Source: Xylanimonas ulmi (GTDB taxonomy: Bacteria; Actinomycetota; Actinomycetes; Actinomycetales; Cellulomonadaceae). Taken from it: a stretch of DNA of 64,000 nt. Every line of letters starts with the position of its first letter. Position 1 is the first letter of the stretch. This document shows, in pieces, positions 8,728-16,808 of this stretch. The DNA is taken from positions 1,488,001 to 1,552,000 of the forward strand of contig NZ_SGWX01000001.1 in assembly GCF_004216535.1 (NCBI RefSeq). The letters are read 5' to 3'. Under the pieces are notes generated by a model. That model worked only from the letters and a program-made list of their open reading frames with translations. It was not told the origin of the DNA and searched no databases. A program made the position numbers and the translations under genes.

Positions 8728-11700
8728 ATGGCCTGGTTCAGGCGCAAGAGGAACGTGCGACCGTCAGATCCCGTCGTCGTGCAGGTCGAGTACCTACCTC
8801 GCGGCGCTGCGGTCCCCGACCATGCTGACGACCTGCCCGAGTGGGCCAAGCGGCTCGACCCCACCAGCGACCTGCGGGCCTACGCCTACGAGTGGCGTGT
8901 CGAGGGATTGCCCTCGATCGGAGACTTCGCCATCGACGACAACGGCCGAGTTGTGGTCGTCGTAGGCCGGGGACTTCACGGATTCGACGGCTCCCTCGCC
9001 CAGATCGTCGACCGCCTGCACCTCAACGCGATCGAACTGACGGCGCGCGGCGGCTACGCCTCCGACGACCCCACCCAGACGCCCGTAACACACATCGACC
9101 TGACGGACGAGTTCGAGTCCGCACTGGAGATCCTCCGGTCCGGCGGGTCGATGTTCCTCACCGGCAAGGCGGGCACGGGCAAGTCGACGCTCATCCGTCA
9201 CTATATGGAGTCGACGAGGCGCAACGTCGTCGTCGCGGCGCCAACGGGCATCGCCGCGCTCAACGTGGACGGCTTGACGATCCACCGCCTGTTCTCCTTC
9301 CGGGCAAGCACGTCGCTCCACGACGTCGAGTCCGGCGGCTACCGGCCTGGCCGCTTCGCGCGTGAGATTCGGGGCATGGACACCCTGATCATCGACGAGG
9401 CGTCGATGGTGCGAGCCGACCTGCTCGACCAGATCGAGACCGCATTGCGCCGGTTCGGCCCCCGTCGCGGCGAGCCGTTCGGCGGCGTCCAGGTCGTCCT
9501 CGTCGGGGACCTGTTCCAACTGCCACCCGTCGTACCTGAGGCCGAGAGGGCGTGGCTGGAGTCGCGTTATGAGACGGAGTACTTCTTCTCCGCCCGTGCG
9601 TTCTCACGAGACCGTTTCCCGACGGTGGCGCTGACCAAGGTGTTCCGCCAACTCGGCGACGACCACCTGACCGGCGTCCTCAACGCAGTGCGCGAAGGCC
9701 TGCTCGCAGACGAGATGCGCGCCTCGCTCAACACCCGTGCCGACGCGGATTTCACCCCGCCACAGGACGAGTTCTGGCTGACCGTCGCGCCGACAAATCA
9801 CATCGTGACGGCCCGCAACCGCACTGCCCTGGAACGGCTTGCGGGCGAGACGTTCCACCACACCGCCACGTCGTGGGGTGACCTGACGCACTTCGACAGC
9901 CCCGTCGAGCCGGTGGTGACGTACAAGGTCGGCGCGCAGGTCATGCTGCTCAACAACGACACGGCTGGCCGCTGGGTCAACGGGACCATCGGGCGTGTCG
10001 AGGCCGTCGACGGCGACACGGTCACCGTCCAACTGAACGGCGGCGGCGCCGTCGAGGTCGCACCCCACACGTGGGACGTGACCGAGCCACGCTTCGTCGA
10101 CGGCACGATGTCGCGCGAGGTGGTCGGCGGGTACACACAACTGCCATTCAAACTCGCCTGGGCGGTGACGATCCACAAATGCCAGGGCCTCACGCTCGAC
10201 CGCCTCGTAGTCGACCTGTCGGGCGGAACCTTCACGTTCGGGCAGGCGTATGTCGCGTTGAGCCGCTGCACGACGATGGACGGGTTGGTGCTCCACCGGC
10301 CCCTCGAGCCGCGCCACCTCCAGACTGACCGGCGTGTCGCCCGGTTCCTGGCGCAGAGCTCGGGTCCTGCCGAACGTGGCCCTGTGGCGATCGCGACGCT
10401 GAACGTTGGAGCGCATGACGTGCGCTCCAAACCGCGCCCGGTCGAGATCGCCTGCGTATTCGTCGACGGCACGGAGTTCTCCACGCTCGTCAACCCCGAG
10501 CGCGACCTCACCGGCGCGCGGGAGGGGTTCGGCATCGGCGTCGACGACATCACGCTGGCCCCGAACCTCGCCCAGGCGTGGACCGTGCTCGCACACGTCC
10601 TCGACGGGGCGACGCCAGTCGGTGTCGACCTTGACCAGACCCTCGGCTACCTCGACTGGGAGCTCAAGCGCCTGGGTGTCGTGCACCAACTCCCACCCGG
10701 CGTCGAGGTCGACCCCCGCCGCGCCAAGGGCGACGAGGAAGCGGAGCTCACCGCGCCGTCAGCGATCCGCCGCGCTCGGGCGGCACTCGCGATCCACCTG
10801 CGGGAGCCAGGCGCCTACGGGGCAGCGTTCGACACACCCGAGACGCGGGAGCAGCCGACCTACATCCTCACGCGCGACCGACTTCACGTGCCCGGAGCCG
10901 GCCCCGCGCTCAGGGCGCTTGTCCAGGCGAGCCAAGCCATCAGCGAGGCCGTGCTCCACGGTGTCGCGGCCGGGTCCGAGACGGCCATCGGCAGTGGGCC
11001 GTTGCGCGAGGTCGTCACCGCACGCCTCGCATCCGTGGCCGCGAAGTCGGCGGGCCTGTCACCGTCACTTGTGGACCGTCTGGCCTTGCTGACCCCGGTG
11101 CTCGGGACGGACCTCGCCGCGGATCTCGCGGCTCGCTTCGCGGCGGACACTGCCTCAACCGTCTTCCGCGGGGCACGGGTCTGCTTCACCGGCGACGCCA
11201 CCGACCTCACCGGGGCGCCCATGGCCCGGGCGGACCTCAAGGCGCACGCCGAGCGGATGGGGCTCGTGCCTGTGGACAGCGTCACCAAGACTCGATGCGA
11301 CCTCCTCGTCGTCGCGGAACTCGGCACGCAGTCCGGCAAGGCACGCAAGGCGGCGGAGTACGGAAAGCCCGTGATCTCCGTGGCAGAGTTCCTGGTCGCC
11401 GTCCCCAGCGAGCCGCCGACGGCGCCAGCTGCGCCCACTGCGCGCGCGAGCCGCCCTGCCACGGCGAAACGCCAGCGACCCGTCCCTGCTCAAGGGTGCG
11501 AGACCGGTGACCGGGTGACCAGGGACAGCGCCCAGCTCCCCCGCGTCGCCGAAGCAGCCGAGGCGCTCGCACTCCAGCGCGAGGGTAGAACCATGGACGA
11601 GGTCGCGGCCCTGCTCGGCAAGTCTCCGCACACGGTCAAAGACCTGCTCGCTGACGCACGGTTCTACGATGATCCCGAAGCGCAGCCAGAACGACTCGCA

Positions 11701-11832
11701 CTGGCGCAGCGGGCCGCGGAACTCCTCCGGACGACCGAGATGAAGAAGACGGAGATCATCGCGACGCTCGGCCTGGGCTCCAAAGCCGCGGGACGCGTGT
11801 TCCGCGACGCCACATTCATGGAGACTCGGTAG
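8728..11832 (+). CDS. Pif1/RecD2-like helicase fused to exonuclease-like, BRCT and helix-turn-helix regions
   Basis: 1034-residue multidomain protein, probably acting on DNA in repair or replication. Residues ~1-125 match nothing I recognise. Residues ~126-540 are a superfamily 1B helicase: Walker A GKAGTGKST (146-154), APTGIAAL, Walker B DEAS (223-226), GDLFQLPPV, and the C-terminal VTIHKCQGLT and YVALSRC motifs typical of Pif1. Residues ~550-670 resemble a DnaQ-type exonuclease fold by layout, but the first acidic motif reads ATLNVGA instead of DxExT, so catalysis is doubtful. Residues ~813-892 look like a BRCT/ligase-type domain (VFRGARVCFTGDATDLTG, then DLLVVAELGTQSGKARKAAEYGKPVIS). Residues ~935-1034 hold two helix-turn-helix units (MDEVAALLGKSPHTVKDLL and TEIIATLGLGSKAAGRVF). 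By eye it uses more A/T-ending codons than its neighbours. The gene is isolated. Confidence 0.85.
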   Translation: MAWFRRKRNVRPSDPVVVQVEYLPRGAAVPDHADDLPEWAKRLDPTSDLRAYAYEWRVEGLPSIGDFAIDDNGRVVVVVGRGLHGFDGSLAQIVDRLHLNAIELTARGGYASDDPTQTPVTHIDLTDEFESALEILRSGGSMFLTGKAGTGKSTLIRHYMESTRRNVVVAAPTGIAALNVDGLTIHRLFSFRASTSLHDVESGGYRPGRFAREIRGMDTLIIDEASMVRADLLDQIETALRRFGPRRGEPFGGVQVVLVGDLFQLPPVVPEAERAWLESRYETEYFFSARAFSRDRFPTVALTKVFRQLGDDHLTGVLNAVREGLLADEMRASLNTRADADFTPPQDEFWLTVAPTNHIVTARNRTALERLAGETFHHTATSWGDLTHFDSPVEPVVTYKVGAQVMLLNNDTAGRWVNGTIGRVEAVDGDTVTVQLNGGGAVEVAPHTWDVTEPRFVDGTMSREVVGGYTQLPFKLAWAVTIHKCQGLTLDRLVVDLSGGTFTFGQAYVALSRCTTMDGLVLHRPLEPRHLQTDRRVARFLAQSSGPAERGPVAIATLNVGAHDVRSKPRPVEIACVFVDGTEFSTLVNPERDLTGAREGFGIGVDDITLAPNLAQAWTVLAHVLDGATPVGVDLDQTLGYLDWELKRLGVVHQLPPGVEVDPRRAKGDEEAELTAPSAIRRARAALAIHLREPGAYGAAFDTPETREQPTYILTRDRLHVPGAGPALRALVQASQAISEAVLHGVAAGSETAIGSGPLREVVTARLASVAAKSAGLSPSLVDRLALLTPVLGTDLAADLAARFAADTASTVFRGARVCFTGDATDLTGAPMARADLKAHAERMGLVPVDSVTKTRCDLLVVAELGTQSGKARKAAEYGKPVISVAEFLVAVPSEPPTAPAAPTARASRPATAKRQRPVPAQGCETGDRVTRDSAQLPRVAEAAEALALQREGRTMDEVAALLGKSPHTVKDLLADARFYDDPEAQPERLALAQRAAELLRTTEMKKTEIIATLGLGSKAAGRVFRDATFMETR

Positions 11833-11868
11833 AGCGGGACTCGGGCAGGCGTCCGACAGGATGGTCTC

Positions 11869-12609
11869 GTGGACCCTCTCTCCGCGCGAGCGTTGATCGG
11901 CGTCGTGACCTTGACGGCCCTGACCACCGGGGCGCTCGCACTTGTCCGGGCGCCCCGGCTCGCCGCGCCGGCGTGGGCGGTGCTGCGCGGCGGACTCCAG
12001 CTCGCGGCGATCAGCGCGATCCTGCGCGGGGTGATCTCGGATCCGGCGTGGGTGGCGGTCGCGATCGGGGTGATGTTCACAGTCGCCACGGTGACGGTCA
12101 CCCGCAGGCTCGGGTTCACCCCCGCTCTGCTCGCCACGGTCGCGTCCGCGGTGGCCGCGGGCGTGGGAGCGGCGCTGGCCATCGTGTTCGGGACCGGCGC
12201 CCTGGACATGAGCACGCGCAACGCCTTGGCGGTCGGCGGCATCGTCATCGGGGGCGCCATGACCACGGCGACGCTCGCCGGCCGACGGCTCGTCGCGACG
12301 GTCCGCGACCGGTGGGACGAGGTCGAGGCATGGCTCGCGCTCGGCGCGACCCACAGGCAGTCGACGGCGGCGATGGCGCGGGACGCGGTGGCGGAGGCGC
12401 TCGTGCCCGCCACGGACCAGACCCGCACGACGGGTCTGGTCACCCTGCCTGGCGCGTTCGTCGGGGCGATCTTCGGCGGACTCTCGCCCCTGGACGCGGG
12501 CAGGTTCCAGATCGTCGTGCTGGCCGCCATCCTCGCGGCGGGCACGCTGACCGCCGCGCTCCTGGTGCGGGCCGTCGCACCCGTGTCGCACCGACCTGGG
12601 GCGCTGTAG
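11869..12609 (+). CDS. FetB-like (UPF0014) ABC permease, orphan
   Basis: 246-residue inner-membrane permease. The signature DQTRTTGLVTLPGAFVGAIFGGLSP matches the FetB/UPF0014 family, whose E. coli member works with the ATPase FetA in iron export. About six to seven hydrophobic helices are visible. No FetA-type ATPase lies next to it: the upstream gene is the helicase and the downstream gene is convergent, so the partner must be elsewhere or absent. The GTG start has CAGGAT exactly 6 nt upstream, which could be a variant -10 hexamer of a leaderless transcript or could contribute a weak AGGA ribosome site. Confidence 0.8.
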   Translation: MDPLSARALIGVVTLTALTTGALALVRAPRLAAPAWAVLRGGLQLAAISAILRGVISDPAWVAVAIGVMFTVATVTVTRRLGFTPALLATVASAVAAGVGAALAIVFGTGALDMSTRNALAVGGIVIGGAMTTATLAGRRLVATVRDRWDEVEAWLALGATHRQSTAAMARDAVAEALVPATDQTRTTGLVTLPGAFVGAIFGGLSPLDAGRFQIVVLAAILAAGTLTAALLVRAVAPVSHRPGAL

Positions 12610-12642
12610 GGCACGCCGCGTGGCACACGCGCAGCGCAGCCC

Positions 12643-13383
12643 TCAGCGCGTGACCCACGACGCCCCGTCCTCGACGAGCACCTGGATCTGGCGGTCGGTC
12701 ACCACGGCGACGCTCAGGTGCGCCCCGCCGAGCGGAACGTCGGCCAGCGCGATCGCGAGGCCTGGGCGCGGCCCGTACCGGACGACGGCGGCCGGCTCGT
12801 GCGGCGCGCTGACCCGCACGTCGCTCAGCGGAACCGTCAGGCCAACCCCGGTCGCCTTGACCACCGCCTCCTTGCGGACCCAGGTGCGCAGCAGCCCGGC
12901 GTCGTCGGACGGCGGCTCGTGCGGGCCGAGCAGCACTCCGGCCACGGATCCCACACCGACCCGGCCGACGGGCTCGACGTCGACACCGACCGGCAGGTCG
13001 CACGCGGCGACGACGGCGAACCCGTCACCGTGGCTCACCGACAGCAGCGGGGCGCCGTCGACGAACGGGGCGCCGTGCGGGCCTCCACAGGCGGGACAGC
13101 GGCGGGTCACGGTCACCGACTCGGGGCGAGCGCCGAGCGCCTGTCCCGCGATCACGCGGACGAGGGCCGACGCCGTGGCGCTGAGCCTGCGGTCCTCGGG
13201 CCGCCGATGGGCGCGTGCCCGGACGCGTTCGGCCTCGCTGAGCACGCCCTCGGCGAGTCCGTCGGACAGGGCGCCCGCCCGCACCACCACCACGCGGACC
13301 TGGACGGGCCGCACGTCTGCGTGATCGGCGCGGGTCACAGGCCCGGCCTGGGCGACGCCGGGCGCCGCGTGCGATCGCCTCAT
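12643..13383 (-). CDS. 4'-phosphopantetheinyl transferase (Sfp type)
   Basis: 246-residue enzyme that transfers phosphopantetheine from CoA to a serine on carrier proteins. The Sfp-type motifs are clear: LLSVSHGDGFAVVAAC, then VGVDVEPVGRV with the metal-binding Asp/Glu pair, and WVRKEAVVKATGVGL, the W-x-x-KE-A-x-x-K motif. Length fits the family. A CPACGGPHG segment resembles the zinc-ribbon-like insert often seen in actinobacterial members. No polyketide or non-ribosomal peptide genes are nearby, so its carrier-protein client is unknown. The start is ATG 13383 with GGAGGG upstream on the minus strand. It is convergent with the permease gene. Confidence 0.85.
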   Translation of the reverse strand: MRRSHAAPGVAQAGPVTRADHADVRPVQVRVVVVRAGALSDGLAEGVLSEAERVRARAHRRPEDRRLSATASALVRVIAGQALGARPESVTVTRRCPACGGPHGAPFVDGAPLLSVSHGDGFAVVAACDLPVGVDVEPVGRVGVGSVAGVLLGPHEPPSDDAGLLRTWVRKEAVVKATGVGLTVPLSDVRVSAPHEPAAVVRYGPRPGLAIALADVPLGGAHLSVAVVTDRQIQVLVEDGASWVTR

Positions 13384-13605
13384 GGTCGTCCCTCCGTCGC
13401 GCTTGTCGCCCTCACCGTAGGACGACGGGCCCGTGGGCCACGAGTGTTCGATTGCGTGACCAGGCCGTTCACTTGGCCGATCACGCCTTGACGGGCGACG
13501 CCACCCCGGCGACGGTCGTCATGCGCAGGCGATCACGCGTGCGCGACCCGCCCCGGCGGGCTCCCCGCAGACGCCCCCGGGCGTCCACCAGATGAGGAAC
13601 CGATC

Positions 13606-13965
13606 GTGACGTCGCCGCAGCAGCCGCAGCCCCACTACGCCTCCGCCGCTCCTCCCAGCGCCGGACCTTCGGCTCCAGCCACCTCCGTGCCGGGGCGCGG
13701 CCTAGGCATCGCCGGGTTCGTCACGGCGTTCTTGGTCTCCCCGGTGGGGCTGGTCCTCTCGATCATCGCGCTGGTGCAGTCACGCAAGGCCGGGCACAAG
13801 AACGGCCTTGCCCTGGCCGGCGTGATCGTGAGCGTGCTCGTCACGATCGGCTGGGTCGTCGTCATCATCGTGACCGTCTCCTTGGCTGCGGAGCTCCTCG
13901 AGACCTGTCGCGACCTCGGTCCGGGCACGCACGTCGTCGGAGGCGCCACGTACACCTGCTCGTGA
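13606..13965 (+). CDS. Small DUF4190-type membrane protein
   Basis: 119 residues. A Pro/Ala/Ser-rich N-terminus (~30 residues) is followed by two transmembrane helices, GLGIAGFVTAFLVSPVGLVLSIIAL and GVIVSVLVTIGWVVVIIVTV. They are joined by a basic loop (QSRKAGHKNG), the usual DUF4190 layout. A short C-terminal tail has two cysteines (TCRDLGPG, TYTCS) that could form a disulfide outside the membrane. Function is unknown for the family. The GTG start has GAGGA 7-11 nt upstream. A 7-bp palindrome GACGCCC-CC-GGGCGTC lies at 13570-13585 just ahead of the ribosome site. Confidence 0.7.
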   Translation: MTSPQQPQPHYASAAPPSAGPSAPATSVPGRGLGIAGFVTAFLVSPVGLVLSIIALVQSRKAGHKNGLALAGVIVSVLVTIGWVVVIIVTVSLAAELLETCRDLGPGTHVVGGATYTCS

Positions 13966-14016
13966 TCGGCTCAGACCGAGGCGGCTCACCTGGCGGGTGA
14001 GGCGCCACCCGGACAG

Positions 14017-14056
14017 CGAGACGCCCCCGCGATGTGGAATTCGCGGGGGCGTCTCG
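14017..14056. terminator. Perfect 16-bp hairpin, bidirectional terminator candidate
   Basis: Arms 14017-14032 and 14041-14056 are perfect complements (CGAGACGCCCCCGCGA on the left) with an 8-nt loop. It lies between convergent genes and has no U-tract on either side. Confidence 0.7.
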
Positions 14057-14154
14057 ATCCGCTGTCTCATTCGGATCCCGCCGACGCTCTCGCGCCGGAA
14101 GTCTGCCTCCATCCTACCGTCCGGCCCCGCGTCGCCCGACCCCCGCGTGCGGGC

Positions 14155-15138
14155 TCACCGATCGACGGCGTCCCGCACGGAGTCATAGCTGGCCCGCAGG
14201 ATTTCGGCGGAGCGGGCGTACTGGGCGAGCTCGTCGTCGTCGAGGTAGAGGTGCACGAGCTCTCGCACGCCCGCGCGGCCGACCACCACGGGGACGCCGA
14301 TGTACAGGTCGCGGATCTGGTAGGCGTCCTCGACGTGCGCGGACACCGGGAGGATGACGTTCTCGTCGCGCAGGATCGCGGTGGTGACGCGCGCCAGCCC
14401 GCCCGCGACCCCATAGCTCGTGTTGCCCTTGCCGCGGAAGATGTCGAACCCGATCTCGCGCACCCGGCGATCGAGCTCGTCGAACGGCGCGATGCCGTAC
14501 GCGCCGGCGTTGTGGCGCATCCACTCGCGGATCGGCAGCGACCCGATCGACACGTTCGACCACGCGGTGAACGCCGACTCGCCATGCTCGCCGAGCACGT
14601 AGCCGTGCACGTTCGCGGGATGCAGGTCCAGGTAGTCGGCCAGGATCGTGCGCATCCGGCTCGTCTCGACGAGCGTGCCGGTGCCGATGACGCGCGACGG
14701 CGGCAGGCCCGACGCCGCGGCGACCACCCGGGTGAGCACGTCCACGGGGTTGGACACGACGAGGAAGATCCCGTCGAAGCCCGACTCCATGACCGAGCGC
14801 GTGATCGACGTCATGACCGAGACGTTCTTGCCCAGCAGCCGCAGGCGGTCGAAGTCGCCGTCGAGCACGGCGGCCGGCGCGTTCGCGGTGATCGCGACGA
14901 TGTCGGCGTCGGCGCAGTCGGCGTAGTCGGCCGCGTAGATCTTCTTCGCGGCGACGGGCGCGTAGGGGACGGCGTGGCGCAGGTCGAGGGCGTCCGCGTG
15001 GGCCTTGGCCCGGTCCAGGTCGATGATGCCGATCTCGTCGGCGATGTCGAGCGTGATGAGCGAGTGCGCATACGCGGACCCGACAGCGCCGTCGCCGACG
15101 ATCATGACCTTCTTGGTGCGTGAGGGGGCGGCGATCAT
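14155..15138 (-). CDS. L-lactate/2-hydroxyacid dehydrogenase of the LDH family, altered specificity loop
   Basis: NAD-dependent reduction of a 2-oxo acid (pyruvate in the type enzyme). 327 residues. The Rossmann motif is GDGAVGSAYA (15-24), followed by SNPVDVLT (129-136), ETSRMR with the substrate-binding Arg161, and GEHGES with catalytic His185. The mobile loop that normally reads A-x-Q-x-PGE-x-R is instead ANAPAAVLDGDFDR (85-98), three residues longer than Lactobacillus LDH. It lacks the specificity Gln and the Pro-Gly but keeps a possible loop Arg98. The substrate may therefore differ from pyruvate. The frame runs on far upstream as a shadow; ATG 15138 is fixed by homology and by TACCGT 6 nt before it. 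Confidence 0.85.
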   Translation of the reverse strand: MIAAPSRTKKVMIVGDGAVGSAYAHSLITLDIADEIGIIDLDRAKAHADALDLRHAVPYAPVAAKKIYAADYADCADADIVAITANAPAAVLDGDFDRLRLLGKNVSVMTSITRSVMESGFDGIFLVVSNPVDVLTRVVAAASGLPPSRVIGTGTLVETSRMRTILADYLDLHPANVHGYVLGEHGESAFTAWSNVSIGSLPIREWMRHNAGAYGIAPFDELDRRVREIGFDIFRGKGNTSYGVAGGLARVTTAILRDENVILPVSAHVEDAYQIRDLYIGVPVVVGRAGVRELVHLYLDDDELAQYARSAEILRASYDSVRDAVDR

Positions 15139-15144
15139 GACGTC

Positions 15145-15150
15145 ACGGTA
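15145..15150 (-). promoter_or_regulatory. -10 TACCGT, leaderless start of the LDH-family gene
   Basis: Six bases (GACGTC) separate the hexamer from ATG 15138. Confidence 0.5.
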
Positions 15151-15176
15151 CCCACGCCGCCGCCCGCGCACCCGCG

Positions 15177-16289
15177 TCAAGGCCGACGCCAGGCCTCCGA
15201 GTCCTCGTCGTACTCCCACACGTGCGCCCGGTCGCCGCCCGCACCGGCCGACGCGCCCGACGCGCCCGACGCGCCCGTGAGCCAGAACGTGGCGTCCGGG
15301 TCCCATCCGGCCAGCACCGAGGCGACGCCGTCGGCGACCGGGACGGCGCGGCCCGCCGTCGTCAGGTAGCCGGCCACGCTCAGGTGCACGCCGTCGCACT
15401 CGCGGGCGAGCGCGGCCCAGTCCGGCTGAACCCACTCCCCCTGCCCGCGCCCGGTGGTGCGGTACCAGTCGTGGCGGCGCGAGGCGGTCACCTCCAAGGG
15501 GTGGCGGCGGCACAGGTCGGCCCACGCGGCCGGGCCGTCGACCTCGAGCACACGCGCACCCGGGTCGACCGCGACCGCGCGCACCTCGGCCCGTCGCCAG
15601 CCGGCTGAGTCCTCGACGAGCCACAGGCCCACCGGCCCGCGCGCGCCCAGGTCGCGCGTCGTGCGCGGGGTCAACCAGGGCGGTGTCGACCACCATGCGC
15701 CGGAGAGGTTCGCCGTCGGGTCCGTCGGGCGGTCGCGACGTGCCGCGGCCTCGCCCGCGACGACGTCGGCGCGCCAGGCGTCGAGCTCGGCGACGCCGCC
15801 GTCGCGCGCGCTGCGCGGGCCATCGGCGTCGTGCCAGACGACGGACCGCTGCGTCGACCGGTCGACCGGCTCCGACCACCAGGCGATGTGGGGCGAGGTG
15901 GCGATGAGCTCGGCGACCGGCGTGAGCGCGTCGCGGACGCGGGGCGTCGCGGCCAGCACATCCTCGCCGTCGGGCTCCTGCCAGTACCGGGCGCTCGCCA
16001 TCGCGTGATCGAACGCGCCCATCAGGTCGGGCTCTCGCAACGCGGGCCAGCGCGCCGTCGCGAGCGCCGTGGCGACGTCGTCCGCCGACGCCGTCGGCGG
16101 GTCGCCGCCGCCAGGCGCGAGGGAGAACATCACGCGCGAGGCGCCCGCGCCGGGGTCGAGCGCGTAGGAGGCGTAGAACGCGGCCGCGCGCACGTCGGGG
16201 TTGAGCGCTGTGGCGACCTCCAGGCACAGGCGGCGCCCGCGCGGCCCGGCCAGGAGCGAGGTCGCGCCGAGGGCGCCGGCCGCGGTCAT
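15177..16289 (-). CDS. Uncharacterised 370-residue protein
   Basis: I do not recognise a family. The protein is soluble-looking, Trp/Asp/Ala-rich, with no signal peptide or membrane helix. Recurrent short patterns include ARYWQEPDGEDVLA, PHIAWWSEPVDRSTQRSVVW, GAWWSTPPWLTPRTTRDL and HVWEYDEDSEAWRRP at the end. The many aromatic residues followed by acidic ones suggest a binding surface rather than a known active site. A GASGASGASAGAG linker lies near residue 350. It could be an RES/ADP-ribosyl-like or SMI1-like protein, but I see no diagnostic motif. The ATG at 16289 has TAGCCT 7 nt upstream and is preferred over an in-frame start at 16337. Confidence 0.6.
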   Translation of the reverse strand: MTAAGALGATSLLAGPRGRRLCLEVATALNPDVRAAAFYASYALDPGAGASRVMFSLAPGGGDPPTASADDVATALATARWPALREPDLMGAFDHAMASARYWQEPDGEDVLAATPRVRDALTPVAELIATSPHIAWWSEPVDRSTQRSVVWHDADGPRSARDGGVAELDAWRADVVAGEAAARRDRPTDPTANLSGAWWSTPPWLTPRTTRDLGARGPVGLWLVEDSAGWRRAEVRAVAVDPGARVLEVDGPAAWADLCRRHPLEVTASRRHDWYRTTGRGQGEWVQPDWAALARECDGVHLSVAGYLTTAGRAVPVADGVASVLAGWDPDATFWLTGASGASGASAGAGGDRAHVWEYDEDSEAWRRP

Positions 16290-16296
16290 GGTCCGC

Positions 16297-16302
16297 AGGC
16301 TA
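16297..16302 (-). promoter_or_regulatory. -10 TAGCCT, leaderless start of the 370-residue protein
   Basis: The hexamer lies seven bases before ATG 16289. Confidence 0.4.
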
Positions 16303-16359
16303 CCGCCAGGACTGGGCGGCCGAGGCCGAGACGCCACGGCTCATGGACGGCCCACGGGG

Positions 16360-16365
16360 TAGTCT
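16360..16365 (+). promoter_or_regulatory. -10 TAGTCT, leaderless start of the GNAT gene
   Basis: Eight bases lie before GTG 16374, the longest spacing of the set. Confidence 0.4.
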
Positions 16366-16373
16366 GCGCGGTC

Positions 16374-16793
16374 GTGACCAGCACGTGGACCTTCGAGGAG
16401 ATCGCCGACGACGACGTGGCGCAGGTCGTGGCCCTGTGGCACGCCTGCGACCTGACGCGTCCGTGGAACGACCCGCATCTCGATATCGCGGACGCGCGCG
16501 CGAATCCGGCCTCGACGGTCCTGGTCGCACGCGACGCGAGCGGCGTCGTCGCGTCCGTGATGGCCGCCTATGACGGGCACCGCGGTTGGCTGTACTACGT
16601 CGCCGTCTCCCCCGACCTGCGGGGCGCCGGGCTCGGCCGCGCCGCGGTCGAGGCCGGCGAGGCATGGCTGCGCGCGGCGGGGGCGCGCAAGACGCAGCTC
16701 ATGGTCCGCACCACCAACGACCAGGCGGTCGGGTTCTACGAGCGTCTGGGCTACGCGGACCAGTCGACCACCGTGCTCGGCCGCTGGCTCTGA
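16374..16793 (+). CDS. GNAT-family N-acetyltransferase (YpeA-like)
   Basis: 139-residue acetyl-CoA-dependent acetyltransferase, a single GNAT domain of normal length. Motif A, which binds the pyrophosphate of CoA, is VSPDLRGAGLGRAAVEAGEAWL. Motif B contains LMVRTTNDQAVGFYERLGYADQ, whose N-x-x-A-x-x-F/Y-Y-E-x-x-G-F/Y pattern is typical of YpeA/RimI-type enzymes. The early segment VALWHACDLTRPWNDP matches YpeA-like proteins closely. The substrate is not predictable; small amines or protein N-termini are both possible. The ORF extends upstream as a shadow; GTG 16374 is the only start that gives a normal-length domain and it carries a -10 hexamer. Confidence 0.85.
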   Translation: MTSTWTFEEIADDDVAQVVALWHACDLTRPWNDPHLDIADARANPASTVLVARDASGVVASVMAAYDGHRGWLYYVAVSPDLRGAGLGRAAVEAGEAWLRAAGARKTQLMVRTTNDQAVGFYERLGYADQSTTVLGRWL

Positions 16794-16808
16794 CCGGGCG
16801 GCGCAAGG

